Origin: Microbispora catharanthi
Lineage (GTDB): Bacteria > Actinomycetota > Actinomycetes > Streptosporangiales > Streptosporangiaceae
Assembly: GCF_006334915.2 (NCBI RefSeq)
Contig: NZ_VDMA02000001.1
Coordinates: forward strand, 186,001 to 250,000
Reading direction: 5' to 3'
Length of the DNA stretch: 64,000 nt
Under the pieces are notes generated by a model that had not been told where the DNA came from, did not search any database, and worked only from the letters and a program-made list of their open reading frames with translations. Shown one piece after another: positions 52,012 to 61,024 of this stretch. Positions within the stretch are counted from its first letter, which is position 1. The number at the start of each line of letters is the position of its first letter. The position numbers and the translations under genes were made by a program.

Positions 52012-52031
52012 TCTAACAACTATTTGATAGA
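52012..52031. promoter_or_regulatory. KstR2-type operator between the echA-fadE31-fadE32 operon and ipdF
   Basis: TCTAACAACTATTTGATAGA is an imperfect 20-bp inverted repeat (16 of 20 positions symmetric), 18 bp from the enoyl-CoA hydratase start and 36 bp from the ipdF start. It shares TCTAACA with the perfect site at 44177-44192, but the half-sites are four bases further apart. Confidence 0.55.
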
Positions 52032-52067
52032 GTAAATCACGAGTCGTACGGTGAGGAGAGGGTGGGC

Positions 52068-52841
52068 ATGCCGACCTACGTGACCGGTCACGGTCTGCTG
52101 CGCGACCGGGTGGCCGTGGTGACCGCCGCGGCCGGCACCGGCATCGGAGGCGCCTGCGCCCGGCGCATGCTGGAGGAGGGGGCGCGGGTCGTCGTCAGTG
52201 ACGCCCACGAGCGCCGCCTCGGCGAGAGCCTGGCCGTCCTGCAGGAGGAGTTCGGCGCGGACACGGTGACCGCCGTGCCCTGCGACGTCACCTCGGAGGA
52301 GCAGGTGCAGAGCCTGTTCACGGCCGCGGAGGAGCGGTTCGGGCCTGTCGACGTGGTCGTGAACAACGCCGGTCTGGGCGGCACGGCGAGGCTCGTCGAG
52401 ATGGCCGACGAGCAGTGGAGCCGGGTGCTCGACGTCACGCTGAACGGCACCATGCGCTGCACCCGCGCCGCGCTCACGCGCATGCAGCCGCGGGGCCGGG
52501 GCGTGATCGTGAACAACGCCTCGGTGATCGGCTGGCGGGCCCAGGAGGGCCAGGCGCACTACGCGGCGGCCAAGGCCGGGGTCATGGCGCTGACCAGGTG
52601 CGCGGCGATCGAGGCGGCGCCGTACGGCGTGCGGGTCAACGCCGTCGCCCCCTCGCTGGCCATGCACCCGCACCTGGCGAAGGTCACGACCGAGGAACTG
52701 CTGGCCGAGCTGACCAGGAAGGAGGCCTTCGGCCGCCACGCGGAACCATGGGAGGTCGCCAACGTTATCGTCTTCCTCGCGAGCGACTACTCCTCCTACA
52801 TGACCGGAGAGGTCGTCTCGGTCTCCAGCCAGCACCCCTGA
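52068..52841 (+). CDS. ipdF: SDR IpdF (Rv3559c-like)
   Basis: A 257-residue SDR: VVTAAAGTGIGGACARRMLE, VVSDAHERRLGESLAVLQEE, VDVVVNNAGLGGTARLVEMA, NNASVIGWRAQEGQAHYAAA and FLASDYSSYMTGEVVSVSSQ, ending QHP. The VTAAAGTGIG start and the SxQHP end are features I recall from mycobacterial Rv3559c (IpdF), which oxidises a hydroxylated HIP-CoA intermediate. It begins the ipdF-kstR2-fadA6 operon. A GTG at 52062 is an equally possible start. Confidence 0.82.
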   Translation: MPTYVTGHGLLRDRVAVVTAAAGTGIGGACARRMLEEGARVVVSDAHERRLGESLAVLQEEFGADTVTAVPCDVTSEEQVQSLFTAAEERFGPVDVVVNNAGLGGTARLVEMADEQWSRVLDVTLNGTMRCTRAALTRMQPRGRGVIVNNASVIGWRAQEGQAHYAAAKAGVMALTRCAAIEAAPYGVRVNAVAPSLAMHPHLAKVTTEELLAELTRKEAFGRHAEPWEVANVIVFLASDYSSYMTGEVVSVSSQHP

Positions 52842-52857
52842 GAGGTCGAACTTTCCC

Positions 52858-53478
52858 ATGAGCCCACGACGCAGAGACGCAGAGAGCACCGCGGCCGCCC
52901 GCGCCGAGCGGCGGGCCGAGCTGCTGGCCACCGCGGCCGAGGTGTTCGCGTCACGGGGCTACGCGGCCACGACGGTCCGCGAGGTTGCGGAGGCCGCCGA
53001 CATGCTCGGCGGCAGCCTCTACTACCACTTCGACTCCAAGGAGTCGATGGTCGACGAGATCCTGTCGGCCTTCCTCACCGAGATGTGGGCGGCGTACGAC
53101 AAGGTGACCGGCTCCGGCCTCGGCGCGCGGGAGACCTTCGAGGCGCTGATCGTGGAGTCGTTCCGCACCATCCACCGCCACCGCCCGGCCGTCGTGATCT
53201 ACCAGAACGAGTCCAAGCACCTCGCCACGAACCCGCGCTTCTCCTACCTGACCGAGTCGCAGGGGCGCTTCCGCGAGATGTGGCTGTCGGTGCTGGACCG
53301 GGGAGTCACCGACGGCGTCTTCCGGGCCGACCTCGACACCGGCCTCATCTACCGCTTCATCCGCGACACCGTGTGGCTGGCCGCGAGCTGGTATCGCGGT
53401 GACGGCCCGCTGCCGGCCGAAGAGATCGCCAGGCAGTACATAGCGATGGTCCTGGAAGGGATCCTGACAACACCCTGA
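52858..53478 (+). CDS. kstR2: TetR regulator KstR2
   Basis: A 206-residue TetR regulator: RRAELLATAAEVFASRGYAA, TTVREVAEAADMLGGSLYYH, FDSKESMVDEILSAFLTEMW and IHRHRPAVVIYQNESKHLAT, all with counterparts in mycobacterial KstR2, plus the C-terminal DLDTGLIYRFIRDTVWLAAS. KstR2 represses HIP-degradation genes and is released by HIP-CoA made by FadD3. The gene lies between ipdF and fadA6, the same neighbourhood as in mycobacteria. It probably binds the TCTAACA-type repeats at 44164 and 52012; the mycobacterial KstR2 site has another sequence. Confidence 0.88.
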   Translation: MSPRRRDAESTAAARAERRAELLATAAEVFASRGYAATTVREVAEAADMLGGSLYYHFDSKESMVDEILSAFLTEMWAAYDKVTGSGLGARETFEALIVESFRTIHRHRPAVVIYQNESKHLATNPRFSYLTESQGRFREMWLSVLDRGVTDGVFRADLDTGLIYRFIRDTVWLAASWYRGDGPLPAEEIARQYIAMVLEGILTTP

Positions 53479-53489
53479 GGAGTTTTGCG

Positions 53490-54647
53490 ATGGCGGAGGC
53501 ATACATCGTCGAGGCGGTGCGCACCCCCGTGGGCAGGCGCGGCGGAGGCCTTTCCGGTGTCCACCCGGCCGACCTGGGCGCGCACGTGCTGACCGAGCTC
53601 ATGAAGCGCTCGGGGGTGGACCCGGCCGCGGTGGAGGACGTGGTCTTCGGCTGCCTGGACACGGTGGGCCCGCAGGCCGGCGACATCGCCCGCACCTGCT
53701 GGCTGGCCGCGGGGCTGCCCGAGGAGGTGCCGGGCGTGACCGTCGACCGGCAGTGCGGCTCCTCCCAGCAGGCCGTCCACTTCGCCGCGCAGGCGGTGAT
53801 GTCCGGCACCAGCGACCTCGTCGTCGCCGGCGGCGTGCAGAACATGTCGCAGATCCCGATCGCCTTCGCCTCGCGCGGCGCCGCCGACTCCCTCGGCTTC
53901 ACCGAGGGTCCGTACGTCGGCTCGCGCGGCTGGCAGGACAGGTACGGCAAGCAGGACGTGTCGCAGTTCCGCGGCGCCGAGATGATCGCCAGGGACTGGG
54001 ACATCTCGCGTGAGGACATGGAGGCGTTCGCCTTCGCGTCGCACCAGCGGGCGATCCGGGCGATCGACGAGGGCCGGTTCGACAGGGAGGTCGCCCCTCT
54101 CGAGGGCGTCACCGCCGACGAGGGCCCCCGCAGGGACACCTCGCCGGAGAAGATGGCGGGCCTGAAGACCCTGGAGGAGGGCGGGCGGCTGACCGCCGCC
54201 GTCGCCTCGCAGATCTCCGACGGCGCGGCCGCCCTGCTGATCGCCTCGGAGGCCGCGGTGAAGGCGCACGGCCTGCGGCCCCGGGCCCGGATCCACCACC
54301 TGTCGGCCCGTGGAGAGGACCCCATCCGCATGCTGTCCGCGCCCATCCCCGCCACGGCGTACGCGCTGAAGAAGACCGGCATGTCGATCGACGACATGGA
54401 CGTCGTCGAGATCAACGAGGCGTTCGCGTCGGTCGTGCTGGCCTGGCTCAAGGAGACCGGCGCGGATCACGCCCGGGTCAACCCCAACGGCGGCGCGATC
54501 GCGCTCGGCCACCCGCTCGGCGCCACCGGCGCCCGGCTGATGACCACTCTGCTGCACGAGCTCGAGCGCACCGGCGGCCGGTATGGCCTGCAGACGATGT
54601 GCGAGGGCGGCGGCCAGGCCAACGTGACCGTGATCGAGCGTCTCTAG
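53490..54647 (+). CDS. fadA6: Thiolase FadA6 of the HIP pathway
   Basis: A 385-residue thiolase. The nucleophile Cys is in [20 protein letters not shown] (C89), followed by [40 protein letters not shown] (His) and [18 protein letters not shown] (Cys), so all catalytic residues are present. It shares layout with FadA5 at 7011 but has the standard GHP. In mycobacteria FadA6 lies next to kstR2 and does the last thiolytic cleavages of HIP-derived acyl-CoA. It ends at a strong hairpin. Confidence 0.88.
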   Translation: MAEAYIVEAVRTPVGRRGGGLSGVHPADLGAHVLTELMKRSGVDPAAVEDVVFGCLDTVGPQAGDIARTCWLAAGLPEEVPGVTVDRQCGSSQQAVHFAAQAVMSGTSDLVVAGGVQNMSQIPIAFASRGAADSLGFTEGPYVGSRGWQDRYGKQDVSQFRGAEMIARDWDISREDMEAFAFASHQRAIRAIDEGRFDREVAPLEGVTADEGPRRDTSPEKMAGLKTLEEGGRLTAAVASQISDGAAALLIASEAAVKAHGLRPRARIHHLSARGEDPIRMLSAPIPATAYALKKTGMSIDDMDVVEINEAFASVVLAWLKETGADHARVNPNGGAIALGHPLGATGARLMTTLLHELERTGGRYGLQTMCEGGGQANVTVIERL

Positions 54648-54669
54648 CTCCATCGCGTGCGGCGAGTGC

Positions 54670-54711
54670 CGCGCCGGGCGCCGCCGATTCCGGGGCGCGG
54701 CGTCCGGCGCG
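54670..54711 (+). terminator. hairpin terminator after fadA6
   Basis: 15-bp stem CGCGCCGGGCGCCGC / GCGGCGTCCGGCGCG with a single G-T pair, 22 bp after the fadA6 stop. It marks the end of the steroid region. Confidence 0.7.
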
Positions 54712-54804
54712 GTAATCTCAACCGTCCTAACGCTGTTTGGGAGCACGGATGGCCTGCACGCACGACCGCATCACGACGACCCGCGCCGACAGGGGGATCC
54801 TGCG

Positions 54805-56403
54805 ATGAGCACCGCCACGAGTGAGGCGGCCCGCCGCCGCACGTTCGCGGTGATCAGCCACCCGGACGCCGGAAAGTCCACGATGACCGAGGCGCTCGCC
54901 CTGCACGCCTCGGCGATCACCCAGGCGGGAGCCGTGCACGGCAAGGCCGGCCGGCGGGGCGTGACGTCCGACTGGATGGAGATGGAGCGGGCCCGCGGCA
55001 TCTCCATCACCTCGGCCGCGCTGCGCTTCGACTACCGAGGCCACGTGTTCAACCTGGTGGACACCCCCGGCCACGCGGACTTCTCCGAGGACACCTACCG
55101 CGTGCTGGCCGCGGTCGACTGCGCGGTCATGCTGCTCGACGCGGCCAAGGGCATGGAGCCGCAGACCATGAAGCTGTTCGAGGTCTGCCGCCACCGCCGC
55201 ATCCCCGTCATCACGTTCGTCAACAAGTGGGACCGGCCGGGCCGGGAGCCGCTGGAGCTGCTCGACGAGATCGAGGAGCGCACCGGCCTGCGTCCCACGC
55301 CGGTCACCTGGCCGATCGGCACCGCGGGGAACTTCCACGGCGTGGTCGACCGGATGGAGGGCCGCGCGGTCCGCTACACCCGCACGCCCGGCGGCGCCAC
55401 CAAGGCGCTGGAGACCGAGCTGACCCCCGAGCAGGCCGCCGCCGAGCTCGGGGCCGACTGGACCCGCGCGGGGGAGGAGAGCGACCTGCTCGCCGCGATC
55501 GGCGCCGAGCACGACCAGAAGGCGTTCGAGGCGCACGAGTCCACGCCGGTGCTGTTCGGCGCGGCGCTGTCCAACTTCGGCGTGGCCCGGCTGCTCGACG
55601 TGCTCGTCGACCTCGCCCCCGCCCCGGCGCCCCGGACGGACGTCGAGGGCGCCGCCCGGCCGTTGGACGCGCCGTTCTCCGGCCTGGTCTTCAAGGTGCA
55701 GGCCAACATGGACCCCGCCCACCGCGACCGCATCGCGTTCGTCCGGGTCTGCTCCGGCCGGTTCGAGCGCGGCATGGTGCTCACCCACGCCGCCACCGGC
55801 CGCCCCTTCGCCACAAAGTACGCCCAGTCGGTGTTCGGCCAGGAGCGCGCCACCATCGACGAGGCGTACCCGGGAGACGTGGTCGGGCTGGTGAACGCCA
55901 CCGCGCTGCGGCCCGGGGACACCCTCTACGAGGGGAAGCCGGTGGAGTTTCCGCCCATCCCCAGCTTCGCCCCCGAGCACTTCGCCGTGGCCCGGTCCCG
56001 GAGCACCGCCAAGGCCAAGCAGTTCCGCCGCGGCATCGACCAGCTCGACGGCGAGGGCGTGATCCAGGTTCTCCGCTCCGACCTGCGCGGTGACCAGGCC
56101 CCCGTGCTCGCCGCGGTCGGGCCCATGCAGTTCGAGGTCGTGCAGCACCGCCTGGCCACCGAGTTCGGCGCGGAGATCGTCCTCGACCGGCTGGAGTACA
56201 CCCTCGCCCTCCGCACCGACGCCGAGTCCGCGGAGGTGCTGCGGCGTCAGCGTGGCGCGGAGGTGCTGACCCGCAGCCGCGACGAGGCCCTGCTCGCCGT
56301 GTTCGCCGACCAGTGGCGCATGCGCTCCATCCAGCGTGAGCACGAGGGCCTGACCCTCGAACCGCTGATCGCCGGACAGGGCATCCCCGGCGCGACCGGC
56401 TGA
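54805..56403 (+). CDS. prfC: Peptide chain release factor 3
   Basis: A 532-residue translational GTPase. G1 is VISHPDAGKST, G2 RGISIT, G3 LVDTPGHADFSED and G4 VNKWDRPGREPLELLDEIEE (NKWD where NKLD is usual). The RF3-specific domain 2/3 segments GLVFKVQANMDPAHRDRIAF and LRSDLRGDQAPVLAAVGPMQ follow. RF3 recycles RF1/RF2 after termination. Length is full (about 530). ATG 54805 has GGGGGATC upstream. It is a conserved housekeeping-type gene that flanks the steroid locus. Confidence 0.95.
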   Translation: MSTATSEAARRRTFAVISHPDAGKSTMTEALALHASAITQAGAVHGKAGRRGVTSDWMEMERARGISITSAALRFDYRGHVFNLVDTPGHADFSEDTYRVLAAVDCAVMLLDAAKGMEPQTMKLFEVCRHRRIPVITFVNKWDRPGREPLELLDEIEERTGLRPTPVTWPIGTAGNFHGVVDRMEGRAVRYTRTPGGATKALETELTPEQAAAELGADWTRAGEESDLLAAIGAEHDQKAFEAHESTPVLFGAALSNFGVARLLDVLVDLAPAPAPRTDVEGAARPLDAPFSGLVFKVQANMDPAHRDRIAFVRVCSGRFERGMVLTHAATGRPFATKYAQSVFGQERATIDEAYPGDVVGLVNATALRPGDTLYEGKPVEFPPIPSFAPEHFAVARSRSTAKAKQFRRGIDQLDGEGVIQVLRSDLRGDQAPVLAAVGPMQFEVVQHRLATEFGAEIVLDRLEYTLALRTDAESAEVLRRQRGAEVLTRSRDEALLAVFADQWRMRSIQREHEGLTLEPLIAGQGIPGATG

Positions 56404-56442
56404 TCCGCCGTACGCGCGGGGGCCGCACGCGCCGGAGCCGGA

Positions 56443-57192
56443 TCACACCGCTGCCGCGAACAGGGCCTCCGCCTCGGCGACGGCGCGGGTGAGGGCCCGC
56501 GGGTCCGGGCGCAGTGCCGCCACGATCGCGTCGACGCCGCGAAGACCGGCCCGCTCCAGCAGCCGCTTCTCGTTGGTGATCCATTCGCCGCGGGCGGCGA
56601 GGACCGCGTGGGCCGTCTGCATGGCGGCGGTGGCGAGGGCGCCGGCGACTTCGGTGGCCAGGCCGCGGGCCGCGTAGGCGGACCCGGCGTACTGGAGGGT
56701 CATGGCCGCCCGGTCGCGCCACATGGGCGGGGCCGACCTTCGCAGCGGCTCCGGGTAGCCGGGCCGCGGCAGGGCGCCGCGCAGGACCCGGTTGACGGCC
56801 AGCTCGGCCACCACCAGATAACTGGGGATGCCCGCGAGGTGGAACATCAGCGGTTCCCAGTGGAAGCGGCCCTGCTCGGCCTCGGAGAGCTCTTGCTCGA
56901 CGACGTCGAGGTCCCGGTAGTGCACGTCGGCGCGGCGGCCGTCGACGGTCAGCCACGCGCCGCCGTTGAACACGCCGCCACCCCAGCCGCCGATCTCGGA
57001 GACCTCGCCCTCCCAGCCGACGGCGCTCAGGTCGGCCGGGTCGAAGGGGCCGCGGTAGTAGAGGGCGAAGTCCCAGTCGCTGCCGGGGGTGTGGGTGCCC
57101 TGCGCGCGGGAGCCGCCGAGCGCGACGGCCCGGACCCCAGGCAGGGCGGCGAGGCGGTCGGCGACGTGATCGAGGAACGCCTGATCGGTCAT
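56443..57192 (-). CDS. Nucleotidyltransferase-domain protein
   Basis: A 249-residue protein of the pol-beta superfamily. The signature GGSRAQGTHTPGSDWDFALY (Gly-Ser and Asp-x-Asp) is at about residues 25-45; a third acidic site is in ADVHYRD. A helical C-terminal part (MTLQYAGSAYAARGLATEVA) follows, as in kanamycin-nucleotidyltransferase-like proteins. Function is unknown; adenylation of a small molecule or RNA are possibilities. ATG 57192 is used because conserved sequence begins just after it; the frame is open to 57291. Confidence 0.75.
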   Translation of the reverse strand: MTDQAFLDHVADRLAALPGVRAVALGGSRAQGTHTPGSDWDFALYYRGPFDPADLSAVGWEGEVSEIGGWGGGVFNGGAWLTVDGRRADVHYRDLDVVEQELSEAEQGRFHWEPLMFHLAGIPSYLVVAELAVNRVLRGALPRPGYPEPLRRSAPPMWRDRAAMTLQYAGSAYAARGLATEVAGALATAAMQTAHAVLAARGEWITNEKRLLERAGLRGVDAIVAALRPDPRALTRAVAEAEALFAAAV

Positions 57193-57397
57193 GGAACATG
57201 CCGTTTCTCGTGAGACGTGGAAGGACACGCGGCACCGAGACCGGAGCAGTGCTCCAACGGCCTCGTCCGGACGGGAAACCCACGTCGTCACTTCACGGCC
57301 CTGATCTTACCTGCCGAGCCGCGTATCACTACTGGTGGCCCTGACGGACTCCGGGCATGATCGGATCTTCATCCGGCTGTGCGTGAATGGGGACGCT

Positions 57398-58360
57398 GTG
57401 AGCAGAAGGACCGAGTATCTGGCCGCGCGGGGGCTCGACCCCGAGAGCATCCGGCGCCGGCTTGAGGGCGCCGGCGCTCAGGCTTATCCGCGCGCGCTGG
57501 ACGATGACCTGCACGAGGCCGCCTACGAGGGCGTCGCGGAGGCGATCGAGGTGCTGGTCGCGCACGGCGCCGACGTGGAGTCGTCCGGCGTGTGGGAGAC
57601 ACCGCTGTGGACCGCGGTCTGCCGGGGACACAGTGACGCGGTCGCCGCGCTGCTGCGGGCCGGCGCGGACCCCTGGCGGCCGGTCGTCGCCGGCCGCTCC
57701 GCCGGAGACATCGCGCTTACCGGGCCGCTGGCCGACCTGTTCGCCGCCCTGCCCGGCGCTCCCGCTACGGACGTCGGCCTGCTGCGTCGGCAGGCGGAAG
57801 CCGACGCCCTCGTCACCGCGTACGACTCCTGGGAGACCTACTGCGGCGAGGGCGACGGCTTCGCGTTCGTCGCGGGCATCGACGAGGATTCGGCCATCCG
57901 CCGGCTCGGCCTGGACCCCGCCGGCTGCCCGCTCGCGAACGAGGACGAGTACATGGACGTCGGCCCGTCCCTCGGCGCTTCCGCACTCTGGCTAGGCCGG
58001 CCGCCGGGAAGCGCCGGCGTCGTGGTCTACAGCGCCATCAGCTTCGACCCCGGAGCCGAGGAACTGTGGGGTCCGCTCAGCTCGCCGGGCCCGGCCGTCA
58101 GCATCGTCACTAACATGATCGTGGACACCACGATCGAGGTCTGGCGGGACGGCGCCGAGATCCGCTACCTGCACTCGTTGCAGCGGCCCGAGGCCGACAT
58201 GCTTCCCGAGGAGTGGCTCTGCCGCTTCTACGACCACTCACCCCGCTCACCGCGCGGACTCGCCCGCGGACTGGCCCTCGCCACCCTGGTCACTGGCGTC
58301 GAGGTGACTGAGGACTGGCTGTTCCGAGCCCCCAAACGCCTCGTCATCCTGCCCGGATGA
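57398..58360 (+). CDS. Ankyrin-repeat protein with DUF6461-like domain
   Basis: A 320-residue protein. Residues about 35-110 have two to three ankyrin repeats (DLHEAAYEGVAEAIEVLVAH, ETPLWTAVCRGHSDAVAALL, RAGADPWRPVVAG). From about residue 145 the sequence AYDSWETYCGEGDGFAFVAG and AIRRLGLDP resemble the DUF6461 family seen in streptomycetes. No signal peptide or membrane segment. Function unknown. GTG 57398 with GGGGA 4 bases upstream is chosen; a GTG at 57335 would add 21 residues. Divergent from the nucleotidyltransferase. Confidence 0.65.
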   Translation: MSRRTEYLAARGLDPESIRRRLEGAGAQAYPRALDDDLHEAAYEGVAEAIEVLVAHGADVESSGVWETPLWTAVCRGHSDAVAALLRAGADPWRPVVAGRSAGDIALTGPLADLFAALPGAPATDVGLLRRQAEADALVTAYDSWETYCGEGDGFAFVAGIDEDSAIRRLGLDPAGCPLANEDEYMDVGPSLGASALWLGRPPGSAGVVVYSAISFDPGAEELWGPLSSPGPAVSIVTNMIVDTTIEVWRDGAEIRYLHSLQRPEADMLPEEWLCRFYDHSPRSPRGLARGLALATLVTGVEVTEDWLFRAPKRLVILPG

Positions 58361-58399
58361 CCTGCCGCCCTCACGCCGGTTTTCGCCTGATGTCCTCCT

Positions 58400-59662
58400 T
58401 CATGTCCCCAGGCGTACGGGAAGGCGGGCGAGGCGCCAGGAGAACGGGAGGAACTGCCGGTCGAGCTCCTCCGGCGCGACGCCGAGTTCGAGCCGGGGGT
58501 AGCGGCGCAACAGGGCGCCGAAGGCCACCTCGCCCTCCTGCCGGGCCAGCGCCGCGCCCAGGCAGTAGTGGAGGCCGTGGCCGAAGCCGACGTGGATCTC
58601 CTTGTGGCCGTCGGGCTCCCGGGCGATGTTCAGACGGCCGGGGTCGTCGAAGCGCCGGGGGTCGTAGTTGGCGGAGACCAGCACCGCCATCACCGGCTCG
58701 CCCCGGCGCACGGTCATGCCGTCGATCTCGACGTCCTCGGCCGCGTACCGGATCCGGGTGCCCTGGACGGGCCCGCACCAGCGCATCAGCTCGTGCACCG
58801 CGCGTGGCAGCAGTCCCGGGTCGGCCCGCAGCGCGGCGAGCTGGTCCGGGTGGGTCAGCAGGGCGGTGGTGCCGTTGCCGATCAGGTGGGCGGTGGTCTC
58901 GTGCCCGGCGAGGACGAGCGTGAGGACCATGGTGACCATCTCGGTGTCGGTCAGCCGGTCGCCGTCCTCGTCGTGGGCGCGGATCAGGCCGGTCAGCAGG
59001 TCGCCGGCCGGCTCGGCCCGGCGGCGGGCGATGAGCTCCTGGATGTAGGTCACCATGTGCCGCAGCGGCTCGGCCACCGCTCCCGGTTCGAGCGAGACCA
59101 GGCCCCTGCCCCACTCCCGCCACAGCGGGCGGTCCTCCTCGGGGATGCCGACCAGCTCGCAGATGACGGTGATCGGCAGGGGGTAGGCGAAGTGCTCGAT
59201 CAGGTCGGCGACGCCGTCCTCGGCGTGGCCGGGCAGCCGGTCGAGGAGGTCCTCGGCGATCTGCTCGACGCGGGGCCGCAGCTCCGCCACCCGGCGGGCG
59301 GTGAAGGCGCGCGAGACCAGCCTGCGCAGCCGGAGGTGGTCGTCGCCGTCGGCGTCGAGGACGCTGTCGAGGATGTACGCGGCGTACTCGCGGGGGATCC
59401 CCCGCGCCTCGATGAGCTGCTCGCGGATGTTGTGCACGTTCGCTCCCGGCACGTTGGCCGGGTTGTTGACGAACCGGCGGTCGCTCAGCACGGTCTTGAC
59501 GTCGTCATACCGCGTGACGAGCCAGACCGGGGAGTCCAGGCCGGGGAAGGAGCCGCGCACCATCGGGGCCTGCTCCCGCAGGTGGGAGTAGCCCCCGAAC
59601 GGATCGCGCACCAGGTCCGCGTCGAACAGGTTGACGGGTCCTGCCGTGCTGGAAGTGCTCAT
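58400..59662 (-). CDS. Cytochrome P450
   Basis: A 420-residue bacterial class I P450. I-helix LVLAGHETTAHLIGNG, K-helix ExxR in HELMRWCG, and the heme signature GFGHGLHYCLGAALARQEGE (Cys ligand) are all intact. It needs a ferredoxin and reductase encoded elsewhere. The class resembles CYP107-like enzymes for macrolides and other natural products; there is no sequence reason to tie it to the steroid locus. ATG 59662 has GGAGGT 5 bases upstream. The TetR gene ends 15 bp upstream, so they form an operon. Confidence 0.9.
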   Translation of the reverse strand: MSTSSTAGPVNLFDADLVRDPFGGYSHLREQAPMVRGSFPGLDSPVWLVTRYDDVKTVLSDRRFVNNPANVPGANVHNIREQLIEARGIPREYAAYILDSVLDADGDDHLRLRRLVSRAFTARRVAELRPRVEQIAEDLLDRLPGHAEDGVADLIEHFAYPLPITVICELVGIPEEDRPLWREWGRGLVSLEPGAVAEPLRHMVTYIQELIARRRAEPAGDLLTGLIRAHDEDGDRLTDTEMVTMVLTLVLAGHETTAHLIGNGTTALLTHPDQLAALRADPGLLPRAVHELMRWCGPVQGTRIRYAAEDVEIDGMTVRRGEPVMAVLVSANYDPRRFDDPGRLNIAREPDGHKEIHVGFGHGLHYCLGAALARQEGEVAFGALLRRYPRLELGVAPEELDRQFLPFSWRLARLPVRLGT

Positions 59663-59677
59663 GCCTACCTCCACGTG

Positions 59678-60436
59678 TCAGGTGCGTTTGTGCCGGTGGA
59701 TCTCCCGTGCGGTCGGTACAGCGGAGTTCAGCCGGTCCAGCAGGCGCTGGTAGATCTCGTTCACTCGCGGCGCCGCCGCCCGGACGCTCTCCGGCGGCGC
59801 CGGGAGCTCGAAGGCCGCGCGCATGACATGAGCGATCATGTCGGCGTTGTCCTCCAGGGCGGGCACGGTGGACGGCGACAGAGGCTCGATCGTGACGAAG
59901 CCGGTCAGGATCGACTCGTACGCGTGGACCTGGAGGGCCGAGGACTGATCGGTGCGGACCAGGCCGTGCTCGCGCAGCACCTCGACGTGCGCCAGGAGCG
60001 CGCGGTCGCGCACGTCGAGCAGGTCGGGCAGGTTCTCGGCGGCGCTCCTGCTCAGCGCGCCGAGGGTGTCGTCGTCGCCGAGGAGCGTCGCCCGGAAGAT
60101 CGGCTCCTCGTGCACCCACAGGTACGCCGACCTGGCCGCGCTGCTGAGCAGGACCGCGGAGGGGTCGGCGCGCACGCCGGCTGCGAGACGCTCGATGATG
60201 CGGGCCTTGGCCCGTATCAACACCGCGAGGAAGAGCAACTCCTTCGTGCTGAAATGCAGGTAGACGGTGCCCTTGCCGACGCCCGCCCGCCGGGCCACGT
60301 CCTCGACCGTGATGCGCGGGTATCCCCAGGCCACCAGGAGCTCGCCGGCGGCGTCGAGAATGCGCTCGGCCCGCCGCTCGCGCTCCCGCCCGCCGGTGGA
60401 GGCCGGGCCCGCCGGTCGGGAGTCGAGGTCCGTCAC
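59678..60436 (-). CDS. TetR-family regulator
   Basis: A 252-residue TetR protein: AERILDAAGELLVAWGYPRI, TVEDVARRAGVGKGTVYLHF then STKELLFL. The C-terminal part is long with a ligand-binding type bundle. It lies directly upstream of the P450 gene in the same direction and probably controls it. GTG 60436 is preferred, with GGAGGGGG upstream; the frame is open to 60520. Operator not identified. Confidence 0.82.
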   Translation of the reverse strand: MTDLDSRPAGPASTGGRERERRAERILDAAGELLVAWGYPRITVEDVARRAGVGKGTVYLHFSTKELLFLAVLIRAKARIIERLAAGVRADPSAVLLSSAARSAYLWVHEEPIFRATLLGDDDTLGALSRSAAENLPDLLDVRDRALLAHVEVLREHGLVRTDQSSALQVHAYESILTGFVTIEPLSPSTVPALEDNADMIAHVMRAAFELPAPPESVRAAAPRVNEIYQRLLDRLNSAVPTAREIHRHKRT

Positions 60437-60571
60437 CGCGCCCCCCTCCGCCGCAGTCGTGACCGAGATGACGATTCCGGTCACACAGTCGAACGTACGC
60501 CGCGAGAAGCGGCCGGGCAAGACCGAAGCCCGCCGGGTTCGCCGGGGTGAACCTGAACCACCCGCCCGGGC

Positions 60572-61024
60572 TCAGTCCTCCAGGGAGGCCAGCAGTGACT
60601 CCAGGTCGCGCATCAGCCGCTCGGTGCGGGCCGGGCCGTACGCCGTGAGGATCGCCCGCTGGTGCTCGGCGATGCCCGCCTCCAGGCGGGCGAGCAGGTC
60701 GCGGCCCCGGTCGGCGAGGAAGACCGCGACCTTGCGGCGGTCGGCCGGGTCGTGCCCCCGGTAGACCACCGCGCGTTCCACCAGCCGGTCCACCGCCTTG
60801 GTCAGCGTGGGGTGGGGCATCAGCGCGGCCTCGGCCAGATCGCCCATCGAGTGCCCGCGCCCGTCCGCGAGCGCCTGCAGGATGCGCCACTGCTCGACGG
60901 TCACGTCCTCGGCGGCGAGCACGGCGGCCAGCCCCCGGTTGACACCGCGCTCGGCCCGGCTCAGCAGGTAGGCGAGTGACGACCCGAGGCCGGTCACCTG
61001 TTCGGTCAGGGGATACTCGTGCAC
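60572..61024 (-). CDS. MarR-family regulator (AmiA-like)
   Basis: A 150-residue MarR protein. Helix-turn-helix WRILQALADGRGHSMGDLAE and TLTKAVDRLVERAVVYRGHD, and the wing DPADRRKVAVFLADRGRDLL are canonical. In Mycobacterium smegmatis a regulator of this kind (AmiA) represses acetamidase genes next to an AmiC sensor. The same neighbours occur here in divergent direction. The GTG at 61022-61024 overlaps the start region of the AmiC gene by six bases. A later start near 60996 is possible but has no ribosome site. Confidence 0.78.
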   Translation of the reverse strand: MHEYPLTEQVTGLGSSLAYLLSRAERGVNRGLAAVLAAEDVTVEQWRILQALADGRGHSMGDLAEAALMPHPTLTKAVDRLVERAVVYRGHDPADRRKVAVFLADRGRDLLARLEAGIAEHQRAILTAYGPARTERLMRDLESLLASLED

